DNA of 40,260 nucleotides from an uncultured Clostridia bacterium (GCA_944349615.1 CALVNK010000004.1:1-40260), one strand, 5' to 3'; counted from the first letter of the stretch, positions 1-7,753 are shown. Notes: generated by a model not told the origin, from the letters alone. Numbers and translations are program-made.

Positions 1-369
1 GATTTACATTCTATCGGTCAATTTATGCAGGAAGGAAAAAAATGCTTCTTTGAAACTTTTATAACTTGCGTTAAAGATGAGAAAAGTTATGATAGTAAAA
101 ATCTTAAAGATGAAACAAATAATATAAAATCTATCTATAAAAAATACAATTCTATCGCTTGCAACTCTAGCATAAAGGCTCATGCAGATGGCGGTAACAA
201 GATTATCAATATAAAACTCGACAATTTAAGTGAAGAAGAAAGCGGAGGGCTTATTGCATTTTTTATTTTAAGCGTTCTTCTCTATGCAAAGTTGGATGGT
301 GTAAATCCGCTTAATCAAGGTGGTGTTGAAAATTATAAAAGCAATATGAAAAAGTTTTTAAATGAATAA
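1..369 (+). CDS. pgi: Glucose-6-phosphate isomerase, C-terminal fragment
   Basis: This is the 3' end of a gene that enters from the left edge; the reading frame is open from base 1 and no start is present. The fragment (122 codons) begins DLHSIGQFMQEG, which matches the conserved region near the C-terminus of bacterial phosphoglucose isomerases (TDLHSxGQxxQEG). It ends with GVNPLNQGGVENYK, the usual GVxxxxQxGVExYK tail that carries the helix near the active-site lysine. The enzyme interconverts glucose-6-phosphate and fructose-6-phosphate in glycolysis and acts in the cytosol. The only internal methionine near the edge (base 25) is not the real start. An imperfect hairpin overlaps the stop codon, and mnmE follows on the same strand with its own promoter. 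Confidence 0.9.
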   Translation, partial: DLHSIGQFMQEGKKCFFETFITCVKDEKSYDSKNLKDETNNIKSIYKKYNSIACNSSIKAHADGGNKIINIKLDNLSEEESGGLIAFFILSVLLYAKLDGVNPLNQGGVENYKSNMKKFLNE

Positions 370-394
370 GTGCGACTACTCGGTTGCACTTATT
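365..394 (+). terminator. Terminator-like hairpin after pgi
   Basis: AATAAGTGCGAC and GTTGCACTTATT form a 12-bp stem (one G-T pair) with a 6-base loop, and the stem includes the pgi stop codon. The following sequence is only moderately T-rich, so termination may be partial. Confidence 0.55.
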
Positions 395-436
395 ATCACT
401 TTAATTTAACAAATTCTTTTATTTATCCTAAACTTG

Positions 437-451
437 TGTTATAATAAACGC
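437..451 (+). promoter_or_regulatory. Extended -10 promoter placed for a leaderless mnmE mRNA
   Basis: TGTTATAAT (437-445) is an extended -10 element. The mnmE ATG starts only 6 bases downstream, about where transcription should begin. There is no clear -35 box and no ribosome binding site between the box and the ATG. The same arrangement occurs before recF. Confidence 0.6.
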
Positions 452-1795
452 ATGGAAAATAAAACTATTGCAAGTATTTCAACGCCTTTAGGTAAAGGTG
501 CGATATCGATTGTTCGCATGAGTGGAAGTGAAAGTTTACAGATTGCTCAAAAATTATTCAAGAGCAAGGCTTTAAACTTTGATAAAATAACTCCGCGTAT
601 GCTTTACTATGGAAAATTTAAGATTGATGATAATGCTTATGAAACCTGTCTTATGGTATATTTCAAAGCGCCTTTTTCATACACTGGTGAAGATGTTGTG
701 GAATTTCAAATTCATGGCGGAAGCATAATCACATCAAAAATCTTATCTGTCTTACTTGAAAATGGTGCAATTCTCGCTGAAAATGGGGAGTTTTCAAAGC
801 GTGCTTTTGAGAATGGTAAGATAAGTCTTGATCAGGCGGAAAGTATTATAGATGAAATTAATGCAGAAAGCGAAGGTGAGTTAAAGGCTTTCCTTATGCT
901 GATTGGTGGTAAACTCAAAAATCAAATCACTAGCATGCAATCTTCCTTAAGTAATATTCTCGCTGAAATAGAAGCAACGCTTGACTATCCAGAAGAAGAT
1001 TTTGAGCAAGCAGTCAAGGAAAAGATTTTTAAAAGTATAAATTCAATAAGTACTGCTTTGCAAGATATTTTAAAAGACAGTCAAAATTCAAAATATATAA
1101 AGCAAGGTATAAACATTGCCATAGTTGGCAGTCCAAACGTTGGCAAGTCAAGTCTTTTAAATTCGCTTATTGGGCAAGAGCGTGCCATCGTCACTTCTAT
1201 CGCTGGTACAACGCGTGATGTTTTAAATGAAAGTATAACCTATAAAGGTATAAAATTTAATTTCTTAGACACCGCAGGTATTAGGCAGAGTGATGATGAA
1301 GTGGAAAAAATAGGAATTGAAAAGTCAAAGAATTCTATTGAAAGTGCAGACCTTATACTTTTTGTGCTTGATGCAAGTAGGACAAAATCTGTACAGGACA
1401 CTGAAATTGAAGATCTTTTAAAAAATCACAAAAATGTAATTACTATTATAAATAAGATTGACAAAAAAAGATTGTTAGATGGTTACCCAAATGAAATAGA
1501 AATATCTGCTCTAAATGGATATAATACTGAAAAGATTAAAGAACATATTTATAATATGTTATTAAAAGAAGAAATAGACTATACTAAAATAATACTTACA
1601 AATGAAAGACAAACTAATATTTTAAAAGAAGCATATAACCTATCTCTTAAAATATTACAAGCGAAAGAAGAAAGTATGGATATAATTGCTATGTTGATTA
1701 AATCATTATGGAATACACTTGGAAAAATTACAGGAGAGTGTGAAAATGAAAGAATAATTGATATTATCTTTTCAAAATTCTGTCTTGGAAAATAG
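452..1795 (+). CDS. mnmE: tRNA uridine-5-carboxymethylaminomethyl modification GTPase MnmE
   Basis: MnmE (TrmE) works with MnmG to modify the wobble uridine of certain tRNAs, using a K+-dependent GTPase. The 447-residue protein has the full family layout. The N-terminal tetrahydrofolate-binding domain starts TIASISTPLGKGAISIVRMSG. The helical region is split by a G domain with G1 GSPNVGKS (226-233), G2 TTRD (253-256), G3 DTAG (273-276) and G4 NKID (334-337). The C-terminal FSKFCLGK carries the conserved cysteine. I chose the ATG at 452 because family members start here; an in-frame TTG at 434 would add six residues but lies inside the promoter -10 element. No Shine-Dalgarno sequence precedes the ATG, so the mRNA is probably leaderless. 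mnmE usually sits next to jag and rnpA; here an unknown gene separates it from that operon. Confidence 0.96.
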   Translation: MENKTIASISTPLGKGAISIVRMSGSESLQIAQKLFKSKALNFDKITPRMLYYGKFKIDDNAYETCLMVYFKAPFSYTGEDVVEFQIHGGSIITSKILSVLLENGAILAENGEFSKRAFENGKISLDQAESIIDEINAESEGELKAFLMLIGGKLKNQITSMQSSLSNILAEIEATLDYPEEDFEQAVKEKIFKSINSISTALQDILKDSQNSKYIKQGINIAIVGSPNVGKSSLLNSLIGQERAIVTSIAGTTRDVLNESITYKGIKFNFLDTAGIRQSDDEVEKIGIEKSKNSIESADLILFVLDASRTKSVQDTEIEDLLKNHKNVITIINKIDKKRLLDGYPNEIEISALNGYNTEKIKEHIYNMLLKEEIDYTKIILTNERQTNILKEAYNLSLKILQAKEESMDIIAMLIKSLWNTLGKITGECENERIIDIIFSKFCLGK

Positions 1796-2286
1796 TGTAA
1801 AAAACATTCTTTATCATAAACTTATTAAAGATTTTTAAAAATTTACTTCCTTTCTTTTCCGTAAAAAATGCACCTCCTGAAGTTTATAACTTTTAAGGTG
1901 CAGTTTAAAATGGCTTAGTTTTTTCTTATAATTATTATAAACAAAAAATGAAGCATTATTTTTGCAGTTGTTAAGGTCTTAATTAAAAATAATTAAGATG
2001 TGAATAATTAAATATTCACTTTCTTTTACCAAAAAGTATATATTTCTGCACTAAAAAATAAAAAAACTAAATTGCTTTGCATTTCTGCGCAAAATGCTCT
2101 TTTACAAACAATTGACTTTATTTGGTTTGTTAAAAAATGTTCTTGTTTTTCTATAGAGTTAAGCGACACTTGCTTGTTAGAAAAAACATATTCATAAATA
2201 CATAATGGTAAATCTAAATTTTAAAAATATCTTGCTTATTTTATTAAAATTTGTTATATTATTGATAGAATTAAAGGAGGTAATTT
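1796..2286. other. Gene-poor intergenic stretch with a minus-strand terminator
   Basis: This 490-base stretch holds no convincing gene. Two things stand out. TGCACCT/AGGTGCA (arms 1869-1875 and 1896-1902) forms a hairpin that, read on the minus strand, is followed by TTTTTT, so it looks like an intrinsic terminator for minus-strand transcription. On the minus strand a frame of 64 sense codons is open from 2220 to a stop at 2026-2028, but it has no good start (a GTG at 2169 without RBS). This could be chance or a gene remnant. The last 55 bases hold the promoter of the next plus-strand gene. Confidence 0.5.
2232..2260 (+). promoter_or_regulatory. Promoter of the 2287 gene
   Basis: TTGCTT (2232-2237), a 17-base spacer and an extended -10 TGTTATATT (-10 hexamer 2255-2260). 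A consensus RBS AAAGGAGG (2273-2280) follows, six bases before the ATG. Confidence 0.7.
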
Positions 2287-3306
2287 ATGGAAAGTAAATT
2301 TGGATTTAGGAACAAAACAAGTGAAAATCACTGGCAACCATGTCAAATTGAAAAATTAAAAATAACGAAACCCTTAATAATTTGTTTGTCTGGCAATGGG
2401 ACAACAACTGAAAAGGAAGCAAATGGTTTCTGCAAGTTGGCCGAAAATCTTTTGGGAGAAAAATCCAGTGAAGTTGATTTATTAGGCGTGGCATATGGAG
2501 TTAAAGATAAACAATTATCGAAACGAGGTGAATTATCAAATAAAGATGTAGAAATGATAGTTAATAGTCTTTTGATGCCATTATGCAAAGATGAAATAAC
2601 AGGAGACTTATTACCCATAGAAGATTGTTGTAAGAATCTTTCTTTAATCACTTTTTTTACTTTTTGTCATGGTAATAAAGAAGTCAAAATCATTCTAGAA
2701 AAATTTAATGAAAAGTTAGAAAAGGAAGGATTATCTAAACAAGATATAAGATACTTAACTCAATCTCTATTTGAAATAAACTATGCTAAAGAATCTGAAT
2801 TCGTTTTATGTCCACAAATAAGCATTGCGTCAGCACAGGATTCAATTGGAAATGTGTTTGGATATTGGTATTTTGGTGATGATGACTATGATGAAGAACT
2901 TGAAAATCACTACGCAATGGTTTATGATAAGCCGGGACAATTTTGTCAAAAAATTTGGCCTCGCCCTGAATCGAAGCGTTATGACTGCATTACTATAATA
3001 GCAAATTCTATATTAAAAGATACCCCTGTTGAAAATTCATTTTCTATGCAAAGTGTAGAACATAATATAGGATATTTTAAAAATGATGAAAATGGTGTTA
3101 ACCATTATTTAAATGAAGAAGGAAAAGTATTAAGAAATGCTATGTCAATAAGTTTACAAAAAAGAGTAGAGAATAGTATATTAAACATGAATAAAAAAAT
3201 TTATAAACAATTTAATTTACAGGAACTGTATTCTAATTTTGAAAACAATTTACCACAGTTTAATAGAATAGACAATTCAATTGAAAGTACATTTTATATG
3301 CAATAA
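2287..3306 (+). CDS. Unrecognised 339-residue protein, possibly with a hydrolase-like fold
   Basis: I do not recognise this family. The gene is well defined: strong promoter, AAAGGAGG RBS with 6-base spacing, ATG start and a strong terminator downstream. The protein has no signal peptide or membrane segment and is probably cytosolic. Its N-terminal third reads like an alpha/beta fold: a hydrophobic strand ending in a glycine-rich turn (PLIICLSGNGT, about 30-40), a second strand (VDLLGVAYG, about 59-67) and a third strand ending in TFFTFCHGN (about 121-129), in the place where many hydrolases carry a nucleophile elbow. No complete catalytic triad can be assigned by eye. The middle has an acidic patch (GDDDYDEE). 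The gene is a single-gene unit between mnmE and the jag operon, where conserved chromosomes have no gene, so it looks like an accessory insertion. The hydrolase idea is inference with low confidence. Confidence 0.75.
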   Translation: MESKFGFRNKTSENHWQPCQIEKLKITKPLIICLSGNGTTTEKEANGFCKLAENLLGEKSSEVDLLGVAYGVKDKQLSKRGELSNKDVEMIVNSLLMPLCKDEITGDLLPIEDCCKNLSLITFFTFCHGNKEVKIILEKFNEKLEKEGLSKQDIRYLTQSLFEINYAKESEFVLCPQISIASAQDSIGNVFGYWYFGDDDYDEELENHYAMVYDKPGQFCQKIWPRPESKRYDCITIIANSILKDTPVENSFSMQSVEHNIGYFKNDENGVNHYLNEEGKVLRNAMSISLQKRVENSILNMNKKIYKQFNLQELYSNFENNLPQFNRIDNSIESTFYMQ

Positions 3307-3372
3307 TAAGTTTTTAAACATATTTAATGGTTATTAAATTTTATAACCGTTGTTTAGTTATTAAATTAATAT

Positions 3373-3418
3373 AAAAAACTTTACAATCAAGCAGATATGC
3401 TCATTGTAAAGTTTTTTT
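3373..3418. terminator. Bidirectional intrinsic terminator between the 2287 gene and jag
   Basis: ACTTTACAAT pairs with ATTGTAAAGT; the stem is flanked by an A-run on the left and a T-run on the right, and a small GCA/TGC stem sits in the loop. It can stop the plus-strand unknown gene and the minus-strand rpmH-jag operon, whose last gene ends at 3462. Confidence 0.88.
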
Positions 3419-3461
3419 ATATTTTCGCTAATTTTTAAAATTTTAACCTTTGTTTATTCTT

Positions 3462-4280
3462 TTAGTCATCATTTTTAGGAAAAACTATTACATATCTTTT
3501 TGGCTCAACACCTTTGCTTAAGGTGGTCACTCTATCATCATTTTGAAGTGCAGTGTGAATAATTCTTCTGTCACTTGGGTTCATTGGATCAAGTCTATAA
3601 TATCTTCCACTCTTTGCCACCTTATTTGCAATTCGATAGGCAAGTTCTGTTAAACTTTCTACTCTCTTTTCTCTAAATCCGCCTATATCTAAAAGAATTT
3701 TCTTTTCGCTATGGCAGATTGCATTTACAAGTCTAGAGATTGCGTAGAAACTTTCGCCACGGTGACCGATAAGATCCCCAAGATCTTCACCGATAACTAT
3801 ATATGTTATATATTTATCATCTTCTTTTACTTGAATTTCTACTGTCTTGCCTGCAGTTTCAAAGAAGCCTTTTAAAAACTCGAGTGGATCAATTTCTTTA
3901 TGTTTGATTTCCTTACTCTCTTTTTCTTCTTTAACCTGTTCTTTCTTTTCTTCTTTTTCTTTTTGTTTTGTTTCTTTTTTAACTTTCTTTTCTTCGGCTT
4001 TTTCTTCTTTCTTTTCTTGCTTTTCTATATCTTTTTCAGTTTCTGCTTTAATCTCTTCCTTTTTTTCTTCTACGATTTTTTCTTCTTTTCTCTTTTCTTC
4101 TCTCTTTTGATATCTTGGAAGAGCGTCTTCTGAAATTGATACAACTACTTTTGCCTTTTTAAAAAGACCGCCTTCACTTAAAATTTTAATATCGACATCT
4201 TCTCTTGGGGCTTTAAGCTCTAAAAGTGCATTCTCGATTGCCTTTTCAATTGTTTTTCCTATACCTTCTGCAGAGTACAT
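3462..4280 (-). CDS. jag: Jag/KhpB (EloR) RNA-binding protein
   Basis: Jag (also KhpB or EloR) is a cytosolic RNA-binding protein that in Gram-positives pairs with KhpA and affects cell elongation; it is commonly encoded directly after yidC, as here. Domain order in the 272 residues: Jag_N (about 1-50, with GIGKTIEKAIENAL and GLFKKAKVVV), a very charged Lys/Glu linker (about 58-128), a KH domain (about 130-200) with the GxxG-type loop GHRG (172-175), and an R3H domain (about 205-268) with the DRRIIHTAL motif and a basic C-terminal strand. The Lys/Glu linker makes long open frames on the opposite strand that are not genes. RBS AAAAGGAG precedes the ATG, 18 bases after the yidC stop. It is the last gene of the rpmH operon. 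Confidence 0.95.
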   Translation of the reverse strand: MYSAEGIGKTIEKAIENALLELKAPREDVDIKILSEGGLFKKAKVVVSISEDALPRYQKREEKRKEEKIVEEKKEEIKAETEKDIEKQEKKEEKAEEKKVKKETKQKEKEEKKEQVKEEKESKEIKHKEIDPLEFLKGFFETAGKTVEIQVKEDDKYITYIVIGEDLGDLIGHRGESFYAISRLVNAICHSEKKILLDIGGFREKRVESLTELAYRIANKVAKSGRYYRLDPMNPSDRRIIHTALQNDDRVTTLSKGVEPKRYVIVFPKNDD

Positions 4281-4298
4281 TTTATTCTCCTTTTAAAA

Positions 4299-5771
4299 CT
4301 AGAATTTTCTTCTATAATCAACTTCAACTTCTTTTTCTTCTTTTTGTTGTTTCCTTTGGTCAATCTTATCAAGTATTAGATTTTGTAGTGGTGCAATTAT
4401 TGCTGAGATTATCTGTCCAGTTAGCATATAAACTGAAAACACACTGTTGTAGAACAGGGCAAATATACCAAGTAAGATAGGTATGATGATTTGCATCCAT
4501 TTCATTGCTCCTGTCTGTGCTCTATCTATTCCCTGTAATCTTGCTTTGCGTTTTGCAAGTAGATTATTAATAACAATTGTCAATACTGACACAAGTACGA
4601 TCAAGATAGGCAGTATATAATAACCATTTGCTCTACCTTTGCTTTCTCTTAGATCGAGCATAAATGCATTATATATCTTCTCTTCATTTTTCTCTTGTCC
4701 GTCTTTAATATATTTGCCAAGACTTCCGCGTAAAGATGAGAAACTTTGAATAGATTGAGAAGTAGGTGAGTCAGCAATCCAGATATTCTCTATCCACAAG
4801 AAGCTTTCCTTAGTATCTTCATATTCTGTTTCAATATGACGCATTGCTACATTTTGAACAGCGGTAGATAGATATAGATTATTATATACAATTTCACCAT
4901 TTTCATCAGTGATAACTTGTCCATTTTCATCTAGCGCGGGCGTCTGTGAAATAATAATTTCCCTGCTTCCTTCGGTTTCACCTTCGCTGTATGTTGGGAA
5001 TATCCTTTCTATGATTGTGACAATATTTTGATTTGCTGGAATTTCTACAGTCTGTTCTTCTCCGTCTACAACTTGTGTTTCGCTAGAAGCAAATTCTCCA
5101 AATTCTAGATATTCTTCGATATGTAAGGTAGTATATAGTCTATTTCCACCTTCATCAAGAATATAGTTTCCACTTCCGTCAGTTTGATACTCAACAAGTG
5201 ATATAGTCTTCTGCTCTTCACTTTCATTGATAGTAAAGGCAAGATTTTGATAATTTACAAACTTGTCATATACTTGATTTACATCAGCTGAATTGTCGTT
5301 TAGATAATTGTCTACCACTCTTATACAATTTGCATAATTTGTTTTTAGGTTGTCATAATTTACACTTATTTTGTAAGCACTCATTGTATTGAGCCCTGAA
5401 AATAGGGTAAAGAATATAACCATATTTAAAACCATTACTATTAAAGTAATGAAACATCCTACATAATAGGATCTATCCATATACTTTCTGTTAAGTTCGT
5501 TCTGCTTTTGTGATAACACCTGCGGTTGAGAAGCATACTTTATCTTTAACTTTTCAAGTTCAGGTTTCATTTTCTCTTGCATCTTAGTCATTTTTCTTTG
5601 ACTGTGTTTTCCAAATGTGTCAACAACTGACCAGATTATTCTTATTACCACAGTTAAAAAGATGATTGCAAGGACATAGTTGTTTGTAACTGCCTCAAAC
5701 GCTCTTATTATAGTTATCCAAAAACTATTATTAGGTTCACTTACAGAAAGTAGTGCACTTAAAATAGCCAT
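4299..5771 (-). CDS. yidC: Membrane protein insertase YidC/Oxa1 with a large extracellular insertion
   Basis: YidC inserts and folds membrane proteins, alone or with SecYEG. The core is recognisable: TM1 about 32-50 with the groove arginine (R44 in VVIRIIW), a basic cytoplasmic hairpin (about 55-100), TM2 about 105-127, TM3 about 384-402, TM4 about 425-442, TM5 about 444-467, and a charged, basic tail. At 490 residues it is much longer than the roughly 250-300 residues usual in Gram-positives. The extra length is a hydrophilic block of about 190 residues (about 130-320) between TM2 and the conserved FLWIENIW segment, on the extracellular side. The N-terminal signal/lipobox typical of many Gram-positive YidC proteins is absent. 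The start overlaps the 3' end of yidD by 13 bases and has the RBS AAAGGAG. Confidence 0.93.
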   Translation of the reverse strand: MAILSALLSVSEPNNSFWITIIRAFEAVTNNYVLAIIFLTVVIRIIWSVVDTFGKHSQRKMTKMQEKMKPELEKLKIKYASQPQVLSQKQNELNRKYMDRSYYVGCFITLIVMVLNMVIFFTLFSGLNTMSAYKISVNYDNLKTNYANCIRVVDNYLNDNSADVNQVYDKFVNYQNLAFTINESEEQKTISLVEYQTDGSGNYILDEGGNRLYTTLHIEEYLEFGEFASSETQVVDGEEQTVEIPANQNIVTIIERIFPTYSEGETEGSREIIISQTPALDENGQVITDENGEIVYNNLYLSTAVQNVAMRHIETEYEDTKESFLWIENIWIADSPTSQSIQSFSSLRGSLGKYIKDGQEKNEEKIYNAFMLDLRESKGRANGYYILPILIVLVSVLTIVINNLLAKRKARLQGIDRAQTGAMKWMQIIIPILLGIFALFYNSVFSVYMLTGQIISAIIAPLQNLILDKIDQRKQQKEEKEVEVDYRRKF

Positions 5772-6016
5772 TTACATTCTCCTTTGATATTTTCGGGTAA
5801 AGGATCAAAACCATGTTCTTTAAAGAAAGGTGAACATTTAAACAATCTTTTTATTCCTATTACGCTACCTTTGAATATTCCAAACTGATCGATTGCCTGC
5901 AAGAAATAATTTGAGCAGGTAGGGTAGAATTTGCAGCAGTGTGGCAAAAGTGGCGAAATAAAATACTTAAAAAAATAGACAGGAGTTTTAAAAATAAATC
6001 TAATAGCTTTTTTCAT
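5759..6016 (-). CDS. yidD: Membrane protein insertion efficiency factor YidD
   Basis: A small basic protein of 85 residues, the usual YidD length, located between rnpA and yidC as in most bacteria. The family signature is clear: YFISPLLPHCCKFYPTCSNY (about 18-37) followed by GIKRLFKCSPFF and a GFDPLPE segment. YidD is associated with the inner face of the membrane through an amphipathic N-terminus and assists YidC-dependent insertion. Its ATG overlaps the rnpA stop by four bases (ATGA) and its 3' end overlaps yidC by 13 bases, which suggests translational coupling. Confidence 0.95.
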   Translation of the reverse strand: MKKAIRFIFKTPVYFFKYFISPLLPHCCKFYPTCSNYFLQAIDQFGIFKGSVIGIKRLFKCSPFFKEHGFDPLPENIKGECKWLF

Positions 6017-6375
6017 TTAAGTTTAGCTTTTTCAAAAACCTTAATAAGTTGATTTTCTATCTCTTTATAGTCTAGCTCTGTAGCACTATTTTTTGCTTGC
6101 AGAATATAGTTATGATTGTTTGAAGGAAGACGATTTATTCTTACAATTTCTTTCATTCTTCTTTTTAAGAGATTTCTCTTATTTGCCTTACCTTCTTTTT
6201 TGGAGATGGAATAACCTATCTTATAGTTTTTGTACTTACTATCAATAATAAAAAGGTTAAAATTTTTTGTAGAAAATCTCTCACCTTTTCGAAAGATATA
6301 ACTAAATTGTCTATTTTTTTTTAATCTATGGTCCTGCCTTTCTTTGTTTTTAAGCTGATAATTTTTTTCTTCCAC
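6013..6375 (-). CDS. rnpA: Ribonuclease P protein component
   Basis: RnpA is the protein subunit of RNase P, which matures the 5' ends of tRNAs. The 120-residue ORF contains the family features: [17 protein letters not shown] near the N-terminus, the [16 protein letters not shown] segment and the RNR-type basic helix [14 protein letters not shown]. Between the upstream stop and the conserved RLKKN core the only usual start codon is a GTG at 6375, which lies inside the rpmH coding region in another frame; rnpA therefore overlaps rpmH by 26 bases. The sequence before this GTG is purine-rich but not a good RBS, so coupling to rpmH translation is likely. About 16 residues precede the usual family start. 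Confidence 0.93.
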   Translation of the reverse strand: MEEKNYQLKNKERQDHRLKKNRQFSYIFRKGERFSTKNFNLFIIDSKYKNYKIGYSISKKEGKANKRNLLKRRMKEIVRINRLPSNNHNYILQAKNSATELDYKEIENQLIKVFEKAKLK

Positions 6376-6484
6376 GATTTCTTCTTCTCTTTAAAACATT
6401 TCTTCCGCCAGTTGTTCTCATTCTTTCTCTAAAGCCGTGTACTTTGCTTCTTTGTCTTTTCTTTGGCTGATAAGTTCTTTTCAT
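6350..6484 (-). CDS. rpmH: 50S ribosomal protein L34
   Basis: A 44-residue, strongly basic protein. The translation begins [18 protein letters not shown] and ends GRKKLSA, which is the almost invariant L34 sequence. It is the first gene of the operon rpmH-rnpA-yidD-yidC-jag. An AAGGAGG RBS lies five bases before the ATG at 6484, and a consensus promoter lies just upstream. The last 26 bases are shared with the start of rnpA in another frame. Confidence 0.97.
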   Translation of the reverse strand: MKRTYQPKKRQRSKVHGFRERMRTTGGRNVLKRRRNRGRKKLSA

Positions 6485-6514
6485 GTTGCCTCCTTTTTTA
6501 ATTGTAACTACTTT

Positions 6515-6543
6515 ATTATAAAAAATAAAAGTGGTTTTGTCAA
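6515..6543 (-). promoter_or_regulatory. Consensus promoter of the rpmH operon
   Basis: On the minus strand: TTGACA (6538-6543), a 17-base spacer and TATAAT (6515-6520). Both boxes are perfect matches to the housekeeping sigma consensus, as expected for a ribosomal protein gene. Confidence 0.9.
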
Positions 6544-6664
6544 TTGTAATAGTTTAATTTCTTCAATATAAATTATAAATATTATAATAATTAATCGAAT
6601 TTTGTACTTTCATTAATAAATTTAAAGAAAAATAAAATTATTATATTCGTAGATATTTTTATTT

Positions 6665-6700
6665 AAAAAAATCAAAGAAAAAAAATCTTTGATTTTTTTT
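6665..6700. terminator. Intrinsic terminator after dut
   Basis: AAAAAAATCAAAGA pairs with TCTTTGATTTTTTT around an A-rich loop. It starts six bases after the dut stop on the minus strand and has a T-run in that direction. The 120 bases between it and the rpmH promoter are plain AT-rich sequence. Confidence 0.85.
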
Positions 6701-6705
6701 ATATT

Positions 6706-7227
6706 TTACTTATTTGTACTACCAAAGCCAAACTCGCCACGCTCTGATGGTATTTTAAGAAGACTTTCAAGATCTATTTCATTTAACTTCATTTTTTCGA
6801 CTCTATGAATTACACCTTGAGCGATTGCTTTTGTTGTAGGGTAGATGATAGAGTTTTCTTCTATTTCATACTTTTGTTTTAATTTGTCTTCTTTTAAATT
6901 AGAAAAATATAAGTCTCTATCATTAGAGTTTGTGATGGCAATCTTAATCTCTCCTCTATAACCGCTATCGATTATTCCAGCGCTTCTCTTTATACCCTTA
7001 GAGCCTGTCGACGAGCGTTCTTCAATCTGCATATAGAAATCTGGATGACAAGCCCATGCAAGTTGTGTAGGAATTAAAACTGTTTGATGCGGTTTTAATT
7101 TTATAAAATCTTCTTCAAAACAGGCATATATATCATAGCCTGCGTCTTCATCTTTCTTACTTGGAATAATTGCCTTTTCACTCATCTTTGCAAAGTAAAT
7201 CTGTCTTTCATTTTTAAAATATTCCAT
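6706..7227 (-). CDS. dut: dUTP diphosphatase (dUTPase)
   Basis: This enzyme hydrolyses dUTP to dUMP and pyrophosphate, keeping uracil out of DNA and feeding dTMP synthesis. All five motifs of the trimeric dUTPase family are visible in the 173 residues: AGYDIYA (motif 1), EERSSTGSKG (motif 2, in place of the usual GRSSxxxKG), AGIIDSGYRGEIKI (motif 3, with the aspartate and tyrosine of the uracil pocket), AIAQGVI (motif 4) and the C-terminal arm RGEFGFGSTNK (motif 5, normally RGxGGFGSTG). It is somewhat longer than the usual 140-150 residues because of a short insertion before motif 4. It lies seven bases after the unknown gene at 7235-7729 and shares its promoter. GGAGAG serves as RBS. Confidence 0.93.
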   Translation of the reverse strand: MEYFKNERQIYFAKMSEKAIIPSKKDEDAGYDIYACFEEDFIKLKPHQTVLIPTQLAWACHPDFYMQIEERSSTGSKGIKRSAGIIDSGYRGEIKIAITNSNDRDLYFSNLKEDKLKQKYEIEENSIIYPTTKAIAQGVIHRVEKMKLNEIDLESLLKIPSERGEFGFGSTNK

Positions 7228-7234
7228 TTTTTAT

Positions 7235-7729
7235 TTATCTCTCCAAACTTGATTGCTCGCCTTCTATTTTTACAATTGTATTTTCATTATTTTTTTTATA
7301 TCTAAACATTTCGTCGTAAGTCACATTGTCAAAAAAGAGATCTTTATCATCTTCAACAAAAAGTTCTCCTTGCTTAGAAATATTAGTAATTCCAATGATA
7401 AAATCTTTTTTTTCGTGGTTAAAGTTTTTGTTTATAACAAGTACAAAACCTTTTCCCTTTAAAAAATTGTTTAATACATGAATATAACCATGTTTATTTA
7501 CAGCATCATCAAAGATTTCTCTATCTATATGCATTTTTTTTAAATATTCTTCTCCTAAAATAGACTTTACGAGATTATATGAATTTTCTTTGTGAAATAT
7601 ATATCTTTTAAATTCACCATATCTCAATTCAAGCAAATTAGGATTTTCATATTCTGCATATTTACTTTTAAATTTTCTGATTTCATTTATACCAAAAACT
7701 TCTATTTCATAATTCCCTTTAATTCTCAT
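7235..7729 (-). CDS. Unknown 164-residue protein between dnaN and dut
   Basis: I do not recognise this protein. It has no signal peptide, membrane segment or cysteine motif, is rich in Lys, Glu, Asn and Phe, and looks like a cytosolic mixed alpha/beta protein. The start is supported by the RBS AGGAG eight bases before the ATG and by a promoter at 7754-7782. It forms a two-gene unit with dut (7-base gap). A segment near residues 64-120 (MHIDREIFDDAVN, then HVLNNFLKGKGFVLVINKNF) looks like a helix followed by a beta hairpin. Its place next to a nucleotide-pool enzyme and the sliding clamp hints at a role in DNA metabolism, but this is only location-based inference. Confidence 0.75.
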   Translation of the reverse strand: MRIKGNYEIEVFGINEIRKFKSKYAEYENPNLLELRYGEFKRYIFHKENSYNLVKSILGEEYLKKMHIDREIFDDAVNKHGYIHVLNNFLKGKGFVLVINKNFNHEKKDFIIGITNISKQGELFVEDDKDLFFDNVTYDEMFRYKKNNENTIVKIEGEQSSLER

Positions 7730-7753
7730 TTTTTTTCTCCTTCTGTTTTTACA

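Noticed and set aside
434..451. Upstream in-frame TTG start for mnmE
   Set aside because: It lies within the -10 element, has no RBS, and the ATG at 452 matches the family start.
3847..4480. Long plus-strand frames opposite jag and the end of yidC
   Set aside because: They are low-complexity Phe/Ser/Leu translations of the antisense of the Lys/Glu linker, with no RBS.
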